Position numbers and translations under genes: made by a program. This document shows positions 9,479 to 17,730 of a stretch of 64,000 nt of DNA, one piece after another. Under the pieces are notes generated by a model. It had not been told where the DNA came from. It made no database searches and was given only the letters and a program-made list of their open reading frames with translations. Position 1 is the stretch's first letter. Each line of letters opens with the position of its first letter. The stretch comes from Holophagales bacterium (GTDB taxonomy: Bacteria > Acidobacteriota > Thermoanaerobaculia > UBA5066), in NCBI GenBank assembly GCA_016716705.1, contig JADJVF010000037.1, positions 1 to 64,000 on the forward strand, in the 5' to 3' direction.

Positions 9479-9600
9479 AAACGGGTCGGGGCGATCGGGC
9501 CGCGCCCTCCCCCCCTTGCGCCGCCCCGGGGGCCGGTCCCCCCCCCCCCCCGGGGCGGCCCCCCGCGGGGGGCCCGAAACCGCCGGGGGGCCAGAGAAAC
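9479..9600. other. Low-complexity GC spacer with a C14 run
   Basis: Between two convergent genes lies an almost pure G/C stretch. It includes a run of fourteen C (9538-9551) followed by alternating G and C blocks. I see no gene in it. Such sequence is hard to determine accurately, so its exact length should not be trusted. Confidence 0.6.
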
Positions 9601-9624
9601 GCGGGGCGCCCGGAGGCGCCCCGC
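9601..9624 (-). terminator. Hairpin terminator after the M4 protease gene
   Basis: A perfect 10-base-pair stem (GCGGGGCGCC at 9601-9610 with GGCGCCCCGC at 9615-9624) and a CGGA loop, 26 bases past the protease stop. The U-tract on the minus side is weak (GTTTCTCT). It could also serve the convergent hydrolase gene. Confidence 0.65.
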
Positions 9625-9650
9625 GTCGAAAACCAAGGGCGGTGGCCGGC

Positions 9651-12503
9651 CTACTGGGCCGTCACCGTCACGTCGTCGAGCGAGATGTTGTTGCCGTAGG
9701 CGCTGATGCCGAGGAACCCGAGGTAGACGGTCTGCCCCTTGTAGGCGGAGAGGTCGATCGTCGCCTGCGTCCAGCCGGTCGTGGCGCTGTAGCGCGAGAC
9801 GGCCGTGCCGACGTTCGTCCAGGTGGTGCCGTTCGTGGAGACCTGCGCCTGGATCCGGTCGTTGGAGGTCGAATAGCCGGTGTCGTGGTACATCCAGAAC
9901 TTGAGCGACACGGTGGTGTAGGAGCTCGCCACCGCGAACCCGGCGGTGCGGTAGACGCGCGTCTGGCTGCCGCTGGCGGCATTGTAGGAGTTGAACTTCG
10001 CGAGCTTCGAGCCGCCGTGGGGCGTCGTGGTGGGGTAGGTGGAGGAGGCCGCGAACGTCCAGGTGCCCGCCGTGCCGGACGTGTCGACCGACGACCAGCC
10101 CGTGCTCTCGAAGCCGTCGGTGAAGAGCGTCGTGCCGGTGCCGCAGGACGCCGTGAAGGTCACGCCCGTGACGTTCGCGGACGCGACCGTGACCGACCTC
10201 GTGGCCGGCGTGAAGGTGCAGCCGCTCTTGGTCGGCGTCACCGTGTAGGTGCCGTTCGCGAGGCCCGTGATCGTGAAGTTGCTCGAGGCGTCGCTCGTCG
10301 CGGTCTTCGTACCGGCCGTGATCGTCGCGCTCGCGGTGCCGGCATTGCCGGAGACCGTGTAGGTCGTCCCGCCGAGCGTGTACGTCCCGGTGACGGTGTA
10401 GCTGCCCGCGGCGTAGCCGTAGACGCCGAGCCACCAGGTGGCGGCGGCCGGGTTGGTGGCCGAGCAGGTCTCGTTGCCCGTGGAGCCGTAGGGCCGGCAG
10501 ATGTAGGTGGTCAGGGTCGGCTTGGTGCCGGACTGCGTGTAGATGTCGACGTCGCCGGTGGCGCTCGTCGTGGCGAGCGTCAGGTTCGTGGCGCCGGAGG
10601 GGACGACGATGTAGTAGTACTTCCAGGCGCTCTTGGCGACGCTCTGGCCGGTCACGGCGACGCCGCTCGTCAGCTGGAGGTCTCCGCTGGGGCAGGAGGC
10701 GGTGAAGTTCTGCCCCGTGGCGCTCGGGCCGACCGTCACGGAGAGGGACGTGGGCGAGAAGGTGCAGCCCGACTTCGACGCGGCGACGGAGTAGGTCCCG
10801 GCGGCGAGGCCCGCGAGCGTGTAGTTGCCGCTCGCGTCGGCCGTCGTCGAGACGGCGCCGGCCGCGACCGTCGCGCTGGCGGTCCCGGCGTTGCCGGCGA
10901 TCGTGTAGGTCGTCCCGCAGGACCAGGTCCCCGGAACGCCGACGGCGTCCCACGCCTTGTGGACGGCCTGCCAGTCGGCCGTGCAGGTGCCGCCGTAGAG
11001 GTCGGCCGCGGCGCTCGCGGTCGCGGTGCGGGCTCCCTGGAAGGTCGTCGCCGAGGTCATGTAGACCGTGAGGGCGCGGTACCAGATCTGCTGCGCCTTC
11101 GTCAGGCCGACGCCTGTCACGGAAACGGTCGTCTTGCCGCGCGGGTGCGTCCCTCCCTGCGAGAGGAGAAAGTAGAACAGGTTTGCGATGCCGCTGTTCG
11201 TGTGGACGCCGCACTGGTCGTTGCTGCTCGAGGGCGTGCAGGTCCCGGAGTAGTTCCGGGTCGGGTAGTAGTCGGCCGACTGGCCGTCCTTGGCCGGGTC
11301 GTACATGTAGCGGAGGGCGTCACCCGAGGTGGAGGGGGTGTAGACGTCGGCGCCGATCGTCCAGGAGGTGCTCGTCCCCGAGTTGCCGTTCCCGCCCCAG
11401 AAGGCCGCGGAGCGGCCGAGGATGTCGGAGTTGGCCTCGTTCAGGGCCCCCGACTCCTTCTGGTAGGCGAGATTCGCGGTGCGCGAGCAGACGGCGTGCG
11501 TCATCTCGTGGGAGGTGACGTCGAGGCCGTTGGCCAGGTTCGAGAAGGTGCTCCCGTCACCGTCGCCGTAGACCATTTCGTTGTACGGGGAATCGAACCA
11601 GGCCGCGTTGTTCTTCGTGCAGCTCGTGCCGGTCGAGAACTGGCCGTGGACCGAGGAGACGATCGCGGCCCCGGCGTTGTCGTACGAGTCGCGGTTGAAG
11701 ATCGCCTTGTAGTAGTCGTACGTGATGCCGGTGCCGTTGTAGGCGCCCGTGACCGCCGTGTCGGTCGACGTGCCACCCTCGGAGATGACGAGCGTTCCGG
11801 GCATCTCGTTCCCGGTCGAGATGCACGCCTGGTTCAGCGTGTACACCTTGCGCGTCTTCGCCGTGTACATCCGCGGGAGGGAGCCGACGAAGGCGCCCGT
11901 CGCCGCATCGACGTAGACGTCCTCGAACCGGAGCTCCTCGTTCTCCACCCAGATCGCCCGGATCGGGACCGTCAGGACGGGCTCGCGGTCGAGGGCCCAG
12001 ATCACGGGCTCGAGGACGTCGAGGACCTCGACGTTCGCTCCCCCCTCGCGCTCGGCCCAGCGGACCGCGGCTCCGGCCGACTCGGCGGGGGCGAGGGCGG
12101 CGAAAGCCGGGATGTCGAGCCCGGCCACGAACCGGCCGTTGACCCCGAGCAGACCGTCCCCGTCGACGTGGACGATGAGCTCGCCCCCGAGGACGGGAAT
12201 CCCCCGGTAGGTCTGCGACATCCGCACGTGAGACTGGCCGAGGGTGTCCTTCTCCTCGAGCCGGAACGCGAAGCCGTCCTGCGGTCCGCGCCCGATGGCG
12301 TCGCGGTGCGTCTCGACCGCGTCTGCGGCCACCACCATCGGGTCGACCTGGCCGCGGCCGCCGGTTCGGACCGGTTGGCCTCTCTGCGCTTCGCGAACGA
12401 CGAGCGTGACGTCGCGAACGTCGGCGGCCTGCGCCGCACTCGCGAACAGAAGCGCCGCACCTGCGAAGGCGATCGACAGAAGAACGTCTCTCTTGTGGCT
12501 CAT
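9651..12503 (-). CDS. Secreted M4 (thermolysin-like) metalloprotease with C-terminal modules
   Basis: A 950-residue multidomain exoprotease. The ATG at 12503 follows GGAGGGAG and starts a signal peptide (MSHKRDVLLSIAFAGAALLF...AAQA). Then come an FTP/PepSY-type inhibitory propeptide (to about 210), the M4 catalytic unit with HEMTHAV (about 331-337; zinc His pair and catalytic Glu) and GALNEANSDILG carrying the third ligand Glu, and the family's late CGVHTNSGIANLFYFLLS. After the enzyme are two near-identical carboxypeptidase-regulatory-like repeats (about 525-605 and 705-790, both opening with GNAGTASAT and holding SKSGCTF or TKSGCTF), a PPC domain between them (GDVDIYTQSG), and a C-terminal jelly-roll (LFTDGFESTGW ... 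LDDVTVTAQ). It should be released outside the cell to degrade protein. Confidence 0.95.
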   Translation of the reverse strand: MSHKRDVLLSIAFAGAALLFASAAQAADVRDVTLVVREAQRGQPVRTGGRGQVDPMVVAADAVETHRDAIGRGPQDGFAFRLEEKDTLGQSHVRMSQTYRGIPVLGGELIVHVDGDGLLGVNGRFVAGLDIPAFAALAPAESAGAAVRWAEREGGANVEVLDVLEPVIWALDREPVLTVPIRAIWVENEELRFEDVYVDAATGAFVGSLPRMYTAKTRKVYTLNQACISTGNEMPGTLVISEGGTSTDTAVTGAYNGTGITYDYYKAIFNRDSYDNAGAAIVSSVHGQFSTGTSCTKNNAAWFDSPYNEMVYGDGDGSTFSNLANGLDVTSHEMTHAVCSRTANLAYQKESGALNEANSDILGRSAAFWGGNGNSGTSTSWTIGADVYTPSTSGDALRYMYDPAKDGQSADYYPTRNYSGTCTPSSSNDQCGVHTNSGIANLFYFLLSQGGTHPRGKTTVSVTGVGLTKAQQIWYRALTVYMTSATTFQGARTATASAAADLYGGTCTADWQAVHKAWDAVGVPGTWSCGTTYTIAGNAGTASATVAAGAVSTTADASGNYTLAGLAAGTYSVAASKSGCTFSPTSLSVTVGPSATGQNFTASCPSGDLQLTSGVAVTGQSVAKSAWKYYYIVVPSGATNLTLATTSATGDVDIYTQSGTKPTLTTYICRPYGSTGNETCSATNPAAATWWLGVYGYAAGSYTVTGTYTLGGTTYTVSGNAGTASATITAGTKTATSDASSNFTITGLANGTYTVTPTKSGCTFTPATRSVTVASANVTGVTFTASCGTGTTLFTDGFESTGWSSVDTSGTAGTWTFAASSTYPTTTPHGGSKLAKFNSYNAASGSQTRVYRTAGFAVASSYTTVSLKFWMYHDTGYSTSNDRIQAQVSTNGTTWTNVGTAVSRYSATTGWTQATIDLSAYKGQTVYLGFLGISAYGNNISLDDVTVTAQ

Positions 12504-12846
12504 GCGTCTCCCTCCAGCTCCGGGGTAGTCAGGCTGTTCCGTGAACTTTCGGACGGAGCTGCGCAACCTCCGTGCCACCGGAAGCGACAGGGGGCGGCGG
12601 GGGCTCTAGCTCAGCTCACGACTCCTGGCCCCGCTGGCCATCAGCCTCTACGCCGAATCGAGAGCACGATCGCCATGACGTGCTGTCCGGCGCGTCCGCC
12701 ATCCGGGTCCGTGCCTGACCCGCACCCCATGGTCCAGATCCTTCGTTGGGTCAGCTCCTACCCCGCCCCGGTCCCCTCGCGCTCGATTAGACCGAATAAC
12801 TCCGACAGGTCGATAATCCCCCGCCCATACCGGAACCGGAGGAAAC
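12504..12846. other. Intergenic region between divergent genes
   Basis: 343 bases between the M4 protease start and the zinc-ribbon gene. I see no gene or structured RNA. A GATAAT hexamer at about 12,812-12,817, roughly 30 bases before the GTG of the zinc-ribbon gene, is a plausible -10 element, but no good -35 is paired with it. Confidence 0.4.
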
Positions 12847-13479
12847 GTGGCCACAATCGAGTTCACCGGGAACTACCAAGACCTGTCCACCGACAAGGGA
12901 TTCCAGTTCAAGTTCTTCTGCGAAAAGTGCGGCAACGGGTACATGTCGAGCTTCAAGCCCAGCACGCTCGGGATGGCCACCTCGGCGCTCCAGGCCGCCG
13001 GGAACATCTTCGGCGGGATCCTCGGCCGGGCGGCGTACGGCGCCTACGAGGTCCAGCGGGCCGTCGGCGGTCCTGCGCACGACGCGGCGCTGAAGGAGGC
13101 CGTCACCGAGATCAAGCCCCTCTTCGTCCAGTGCACGCGCTGCGGCAAGTGGATCTGCGGACCCGTCTGCTTCAACAAGAAGGCCGGCCTCTGCGAAGGG
13201 TGCGCTCCGGACCTCGACGAGGAGCTGGCCTCTGCCCAGGCCGAGGCGGCGCGGGAGCAGGTGCACCAGAAGGCCCGCGAGGTCGACTGGATGAAGCAGC
13301 GCGACGTGGCGACGGTCACGGGCGCCGTCTGCCCGCACTGCGGCGCCAAGACCCAGGGCGGGAAGTTCTGCGGGGACTGCGGAAAGCCCATATCGGCGAA
13401 GAAGAAATGCGTCACCTGCGGCACCGAGGCGGAAGGGAGCCCGAAGTTCTGTCCCGAGTGCGGCGGAAGGTTCGCCTGA
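12847..13479 (+). CDS. Zinc-ribbon protein with multiple CxxC motifs
   Basis: A 210-residue protein starting at a GTG preceded by GGAGG. It holds four or five CxxC knuckles: FCEKCGNG (about 24-31), CTRCGKWICG with CEGCAPD (about 96-123), CPHCGAKTQGGKFCGDCGKP (about 160-179) and CVTCGTEAEGSPKFCPECGG at the end, so it should bind at least three zinc ions. The glycine- and alanine-rich stretch MATSALQAAGNIFGGILGRAAYGAY (about 44-68) may be an amphipathic or membrane-associating helix. The C-terminal pair resembles double zinc ribbons. It is followed 13 bases later by the next gene and probably shares its transcript. Role unknown. Confidence 0.75.
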   Translation: MATIEFTGNYQDLSTDKGFQFKFFCEKCGNGYMSSFKPSTLGMATSALQAAGNIFGGILGRAAYGAYEVQRAVGGPAHDAALKEAVTEIKPLFVQCTRCGKWICGPVCFNKKAGLCEGCAPDLDEELASAQAEAAREQVHQKAREVDWMKQRDVATVTGAVCPHCGAKTQGGKFCGDCGKPISAKKKCVTCGTEAEGSPKFCPECGGRFA

Positions 13480-13492
13480 GGACGCCGGGCCG

Positions 13493-14609
13493 ATGAGCGG
13501 CGGCGAAGAGACCCGTCGCGCCCTCTGCGTTTTCGAGACGGAGGGGCTCCCGGGTGCGCCTGCCGGCGGCAAGGGCGAGGCGATCGTCGACGACGACGGC
13601 GTGAGCGTCGGCGGAATCCGCATCGAGTTTCTCGACGCCGACACCCTCTCCGACGAACGGCGAGTCCTCACGCTCGGTCTCCACCCGGCCGGCCAGCTCC
13701 GGCTCTCGATGCTCGCCCGCCGTCACGAGACGTTCGCCAGGGCTCTCGCCGACGCCCGTGACGAGGCTCGCGTCCGCGGACTCCTCGCCCACGGCCTCGG
13801 GGAGCCCGAGCCGTTCGACGGCGCGCTCCTCGAGCCCGGACCCGCTCGCGACGCACGGCTCCTCGTCTGGCCGACGCACGTGACGGTCGTCGCCGCCGGC
13901 GGAGACCCGTTCCAGATCCCGCTCGGCTCGGTCGACGAGGTCCGGTTCGTCGAGGGGACCTGGGAGGTCGTCCTCGCCACGGCGGACGGGCACTTTCCAC
14001 TTCGGCCGGCTCGCGCGCCGGACCGACGCCTTCGCCCGCGCCGTCCGAAAGGCCCGGACCGCGATGCTCGAGCGTTGCGCCCGGGCTTCCGGAACGCGGC
14101 TCTTCTCGGACGGCCGCGCCGTGCCGGCGAGGGATCTCGACAGTGATTTCGAACGCCTCCTCGTCTCCTTCTCGGCTCCCGAGCGGCTCGACGGCGCGCG
14201 GGAGATCGTGAAGAGAGCCGGCCGGGATTCCTGCGCCCTGGGTCTCGCCGACCTCCTCGACCCCGACGACGAGGGCCTCGCGGCAAAGGAAGCGCTGCCG
14301 GAGAACACGGCGTCCTTCCTGCTGGCCCGGGTCGGCGAGCTCGTCGTCCTCGAGCTCCTGTCGGGACCCTCCGCGGCGACATACGTCTTTCGGGGTACGC
14401 CCGCCGCCATCGGCTGCGACCTGGCCGGGATCCACTTCCGCCGCCGGGGTCTCTCCCTGACCGGCGCAGAGGCAAACGGGCCTTCCGGGAGGCCTTACCG
14501 CCTCGCGCTCCGCCGGCTCGAGCCGCTGAAACGGCTGCGGGCCGCGACTGCGGCCCGCGTGATCCACGACGAGGGTTGGGGCGAGGCCCTTTCGAGGGCG
14601 ATCGCCTAG
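13493..14609 (+). CDS. Hypothetical protein, one frameshift near 13,995
   Basis: Two frames join into one protein of about 372 residues. The first (ATG at 13493) runs MSGGEETRRALCVFETEGLPGAP... to TADG near 13,990. The second continues HFGRLARRTDAFARAVRKARTAMLERC... to the stop at 14609. The shift lies in GGACGGGCACTTTCC, next to short homopolymers. The N-terminal half has PH-like or GRAM-like strands (LLVWPTHVTVVAAGGDPFQIPLGSVDEVRF), and the second half repeats a similar pattern (AATYVFRGTPAAIGCDLAGIHFRR). No catalytic motif or signal peptide is seen. It follows the zinc-ribbon gene closely, so the two may act together. Convergent with the lipoprotein gene, three bases away. Confidence 0.5.
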
Positions 14610-14612
14610 CAG

Positions 14613-15173
14613 CTACTTCGCCTTCGCGTTCGGCAGGCCGGCGAGCACGTTGTCCACGACCTTGCGGATCCTCGCCGGATCGTGCCCTGCGCCGAGCTCT
14701 CCGGTCCCGGTGCCCCAGCCGCGCCACAGGAGCTTCTTGGCCTTCGGGTCGCCGACGTCGATCATCAGCGACGCATTCTTCCCGACGGCCGACGTCGCGT
14801 AGAACCCTCCGACCAGGGGTCCCCACGGGTCCCAGATCGCAACGGTCGCGTTCCACCGGATCGCGCCGACGTCCTCGACCCCGATGAGGGCGTGCGTGGC
14901 CACGATCACGTCGGCCTCGGCCTCGGGCGCCTGGACGTAGCCCTTGCTCTTCATCTTCTCCACGACAGCCGGGGTGACGCGGTTCGTCAGGTACTCCCGC
15001 ATGGCCGGGTCCATCGGGACCTTGTCCTGCGGCGCGACGAGAGCGCAGAAGGTCTTCACTGCCGACAGGTCTCCCCCCTCGATCCGCTGCGAGCCGTACT
15101 TCACGGACGAACAGCCACTGAGTACGAGAGGGAGAAGGACGAGTCCTGCCGGGATTGCACGGGACGCACGCAT
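14613..15173 (-). CDS. DUF4136-like lipoprotein
   Basis: A 186-residue lipoprotein. The ATG at 15173 follows AAGGAGC; the signal peptide ends in the lipobox LVLSGC, so the mature protein starts at that Cys and should sit in the envelope. The body (LSAVKTFCALVAPQDKVPMDPAMREYLTNRVTPAVVEKMKSKGY, then ADVIVATHALIG and a C-terminal VVDNVLAGLPNAK) matches the pattern of DUF4136 lipoproteins, small envelope proteins of unknown role in which an aromatic-hydrophobic strand is followed by VE..L..KGY. It reads away from the methionine leader region, sharing the intergenic space with that promoter. Confidence 0.75.
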   Translation of the reverse strand: MRASRAIPAGLVLLPLVLSGCSSVKYGSQRIEGGDLSAVKTFCALVAPQDKVPMDPAMREYLTNRVTPAVVEKMKSKGYVQAPEAEADVIVATHALIGVEDVGAIRWNATVAIWDPWGPLVGGFYATSAVGKNASLMIDVGDPKAKKLLWRGWGTGTGELGAGHDPARIRKVVDNVLAGLPNAKAK

Positions 15174-15292
15174 CGAGGCTCCTTGGGGCGGCGCTTGGCG
15201 CGCCGCTCTTCGACGAGACGATACTCGAAACCGGGGCCCGGCCCCGGCATGACACCAGGACCGCTCTCCACGCACGGGAGCACCGAATCTTC

Positions 15293-15321
15293 TTGACAAG
15301 CGCGGGGGTGCTTCCTTTACC
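15293..15321 (+). promoter_or_regulatory. Promoter of the methionine leader and operon
   Basis: TTGACA (15293-15298), a 17-base spacer and TTTACC (15316-15321). The -35 is perfect and the -10 moderate. The expected start point (about 15,328-15,331) is at or just before the leader ATG at 15332, so the leader peptide is probably translated from a leaderless or nearly leaderless RNA. Confidence 0.65.
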
Positions 15322-15331
15322 CTGCCCGGCC

Positions 15332-15502
15332 ATGGACCGCCTCGACGCTCCCAGCCCGTCCGCGGGCATCCCGTCCGGAGCCCTGGCGCGTCCTCTCGCC
15401 GAGCCCTGCATTTCGATCTGCATGTCGATTTGCATGTGCATGTGCAGCCCTTCCCTGCTCTCGCAGGAGGAGTCGGGGCACGCGGCGGGACGGCGAATGT
15501 GA
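15332..15502 (+). CDS. Cys/Met-rich leader peptide of the metY operon
   Basis: A 56-codon ORF between the promoter and the terminator upstream of metY. Residues 26-38 read CISICMSICMCMC: five Cys (all TGC) and three Met in thirteen codons (15407-15445); the last codon before the TGA is also Met. Both amino acids belong to the sulfur pathway served by the operon, so starvation would stall a ribosome here. A small hairpin (CCTGC/GCAGG, 15454-15467) begins nine bases after the run. No Shine-Dalgarno site precedes the ATG. The layout matches transcription attenuators such as those of amino-acid operons and the polycysteine upstream ORFs of mycobacteria. The peptide itself is not expected to have a function. 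Confidence 0.75.
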   Translation: MDRLDAPSPSAGIPSGALARPLAEPCISICMSICMCMCSPSLLSQEESGHAAGRRM

Positions 15503-15540
15503 CGCCCCGAGCGTAACCAGCCGAACGAAACGGCTCCCGA

Positions 15541-15579
15541 CCGGCCCTCTCGCGAGAGAGGGCCGGTTTTCGTTTTCTC
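15541..15579 (+). terminator. Intrinsic terminator in the metY leader (attenuator)
   Basis: A perfect 11-base-pair stem (CCGGCCCTCTC at 15541-15551 with its complement at 15556-15566) closed by a GCGA (GNRA) tetraloop and followed by TTTTCGTTTTCT. It lies 38 bases after the leader stop codon and 28 bases before the metY ATG, where it would end transcription before the operon. Competing upstream pairings exist (15473-15479 with 15504-15510; 15472-15478 with 15535-15541), but neither clearly blocks the stem. Confidence 0.85.
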
Positions 15580-15607
15580 CCCCTCGACGACGACGAAAGG
15601 AAACGCC

Positions 15608-16963
15608 ATGGCCCCCTCGACCGACACCGACACCCGCCCCGCCCTCCGCCCCGACACGCTCGCGATCCACGCCGGTCAGGAAAGCGCCGACTCCGCCACG
15701 AACGCCCGCGCCGTTCCGATCTACGCGACGACGTCGTACGTGTTCGAGAGTCCCGAGCACGCGGCCGACCTCTTCGGCCTGCGCAAGCCGGGCAACATCT
15801 ACACGCGGATCATGAATCCCACGACCGACGTCTTCGAGCGCCGGGTTGCCGCCCTCGAGGGGGGCGTCGCCGCCGTCGCGACGTCGAGCGGCCAGGCCGC
15901 CGAGACGCTCGCGATCCTCAACCTCGCCCGCTCCGGAGAGTCGATCGTCTCGACGACCTCGCTCTACGGGGGCACCTGGGCCCTCTTCGCCCACACTCTG
16001 CCGCGCCTCGGCATCACCGTGAAGTTCGTCGACTCCTCCGGCCCCGAGGGGCCCGCCCGCGTCGCCGCGGCGATCGACGGGACGACCCGGGCGGTCTACG
16101 TCGAGACGGTCGGCAACCCGCGCCTCGACGTGCCGGACTTCCGCGCCCTCGCCGACGTCGCGCACGCCGCCGGCGTCCCGCTCGTCGTCGACAACACCTT
16201 CGCCACGCCGCTCCTCTGCCGCCCCATCGACCACGGCGCCGACGTCGTCCTCCACTCCGCCACGAAGTGGATCGGCGGGCACGGGACGGCGATCGGCGGC
16301 GTCGTCGTCGACTCGGGCCGCTTCGACTGGAGCCGCTCGCCGCGTTTCCGCGCGTACTACTCCGACCCCGAGCCGGCCTACCACGGGCTCTCCTTCTCCG
16401 CCCTCGCGCCGGCGGCCTACGCCGCCCGTCTCCGCGTCGTCCTCCTGCGCGACGTCGGCGCGGCCGTCTCACCGTTCAACTCGTTCCTCTTCCTCCAGGG
16501 CCTCGAGACGCTCCCGCTCCGGATCCGCCGCCACTCCGAGAACGCCCTTGCCGTCGCGCGCCACCTCGAGGCGCACCCGGACGTCGCCTGGGTCCGCTAC
16601 CCGGGCCTTCCCTCGCACCCGACGCACGAGACGGCGCGCCGCACGCTCACCGGCGGCTTCGGCGGAGTCCTGACCTTTGGCGTCAAGCCGCCTGCCGGCC
16701 TCTCGGCCGAGCAGGCCGCGCGGAACCTGATCGCGCACCTGAGGCTCTTCTCCCTCGTCGCCAACGTCGGCGACGCCAAGAGCCTCGTCATCCACCCCTG
16801 GTCGACGACCCACGAACAGCTCCCCGAGGAGGAGCGGCTCGCCGCGGGCGTCTCGCCCGACCTCGTCCGCCTCTCCGTCGGCCTCGAGGACCTCAACGAC
16901 CTCCTCGTCGATCTCGACGCCTCCCTCGCGCGGCTCGCCGACGCGCCGGACGGGCCACGATGA
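15608..16963 (+). CDS. metY: O-acetylhomoserine sulfhydrylase (aminocarboxypropyltransferase)
   Basis: A 451-residue PLP enzyme of the Cys/Met-metabolism family. It makes homocysteine from O-acetylhomoserine and sulfide. Diagnostic pieces: TLAIHAGQESADSATNARAVPIYATTSYVFES at the start, YTRIMNPTTDVFERRVAALEGG, a TSSGQAAETLAI pocket, VETVGNPRLDVPDF, VVDNTFATPLLCRP and SATKWIGGHGTAIGG with the PLP Lys. SLVIHPWSTTHEQL near the C terminus is typical of MetY. The length (about 430-450) fits MetY better than MetB/MetC (about 380-400). The ATG follows GAAAGGAAA. First gene of metY-aspartokinase-metX; it overlaps the next gene by four bases, and its expression should depend on read-through of the leader terminator. 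Confidence 0.95.
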   Translation: MAPSTDTDTRPALRPDTLAIHAGQESADSATNARAVPIYATTSYVFESPEHAADLFGLRKPGNIYTRIMNPTTDVFERRVAALEGGVAAVATSSGQAAETLAILNLARSGESIVSTTSLYGGTWALFAHTLPRLGITVKFVDSSGPEGPARVAAAIDGTTRAVYVETVGNPRLDVPDFRALADVAHAAGVPLVVDNTFATPLLCRPIDHGADVVLHSATKWIGGHGTAIGGVVVDSGRFDWSRSPRFRAYYSDPEPAYHGLSFSALAPAAYAARLRVVLLRDVGAAVSPFNSFLFLQGLETLPLRIRRHSENALAVARHLEAHPDVAWVRYPGLPSHPTHETARRTLTGGFGGVLTFGVKPPAGLSAEQAARNLIAHLRLFSLVANVGDAKSLVIHPWSTTHEQLPEEERLAAGVSPDLVRLSVGLEDLNDLLVDLDASLARLADAPDGPR

Positions 16964-17730
16964 GCGCGGCCCGCGAGACCCTCGTCGTCAAGTTCGGGGG
17001 GACGTCGCTCGGCACGCCGGCGCGAATCCGGCGCGCCGCACGCCGCGTTGCCGCCCTCGTCGCGGCAGGGCGCCGGGTCGTCGTCGTCGTGAGCGCGATG
17101 GGGCACACGACCGACCAGATCCTCGAGACCCTCGGCGCCCTCGAGACCGGACGCGGCGCCGGCCCGGCCGGCCGCGAGGTCGACCGGGCGCTCGCGACCG
17201 GCGAGGACCTCTCCGCCGCCGTCCTCGCCGCGGCGCTCCACGCCGTCGGCGTCCCGGCCCGGAGTCTCAGGGGAGGCGAGGCGGGCGTGAGGGCCGACGG
17301 CGAGTTCGGCTCCGCCCGCGTCTCCCACGTCGACGCCCGCCGGCTCCGCTCTCTCCTGGCGAAAGGGATCGTCCCGGTCGTCAGCGGCTTCCAGGGGGCG
17401 AGGCGCGACCGCGAGACCGCCACGCTCGGGCGGGGCGGCTCCGACACGAGCGCCGTCGCCATCGCGGCGGCGCTCGGGCCCGCGCCCTGTCACATCGTCA
17501 CCGACGTCGACGCCGTCTACGACCGCGACCCTCGCCTCCACTCCGGCGCCCGGCCGCTGCGCCGCCTCTCCCACGACCAGCTGCTCGTCCTCGCCCGGAC
17601 CGGCGCGCAGGTCGTCGCCGCGGAGGCCGCGCGCCTCGCGCAGGCGCACGGCGTCCCGCTCCGGGTCCTCGGCTGGGACGCGCCGCCCCGCGACGAGGAG
17701 AGCGGCACGTTCGTCGGGGGCTCCCTGTGA
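16960..17730 (+). CDS. Aspartokinase without ACT domains
   Basis: Phosphorylates aspartate, the first step toward homoserine and methionine. The amino-acid kinase fold is clear: VVKFGGTSLGTPARIR at the N terminus, VVVVVSAMGHTTDQIL, GEDLSAAVLAAAL, GFQGARRDRETATLGRGGSDTSAVAIAAAL and HIVTDVDAVYDRDPR. It stops at 256 residues, where ordinary aspartokinases (about 400-450) continue with two ACT domains that bind Lys or Thr. Loss of these should remove allosteric feedback, leaving control to the upstream attenuator. The ATG overlaps the metY stop (ATGA) and the stop overlaps the metX GTG. The in-operon position between the two methionine genes suggests an isozyme dedicated to methionine. Confidence 0.88.
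   Translation: MSAARETLVVKFGGTSLGTPARIRRAARRVAALVAAGRRVVVVVSAMGHTTDQILETLGALETGRGAGPAGREVDRALATGEDLSAAVLAAALHAVGVPARSLRGGEAGVRADGEFGSARVSHVDARRLRSLLAKGIVPVVSGFQGARRDRETATLGRGGSDTSAVAIAAALGPAPCHIVTDVDAVYDRDPRLHSGARPLRRLSHDQLLVLARTGAQVVAAEAARLAQAHGVPLRVLGWDAPPRDEESGTFVGGSL

Noticed and set aside
9516..13496. A 1,326-codon open plus-strand frame opposite the M4 protease
   Set aside because: Composed of Arg/Gly/Val/Asp repeats with no motif; the opposite strand encodes a protease with a complete active site.
15317..15500. A minus-strand reading MHMHMQIDMQIEMQG opposite the leader peptide
   Set aside because: The repeated look comes from the TGCATG-like repeats on the plus strand; the plus strand has promoter, ATG, stop and terminator in the right order, the minus strand has none.
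15322..15607. SAM riboswitch upstream of metY
   Set aside because: The leader is translated and lacks the multi-helix SAM-I core pattern; the conserved riboswitch sequence blocks were not found.
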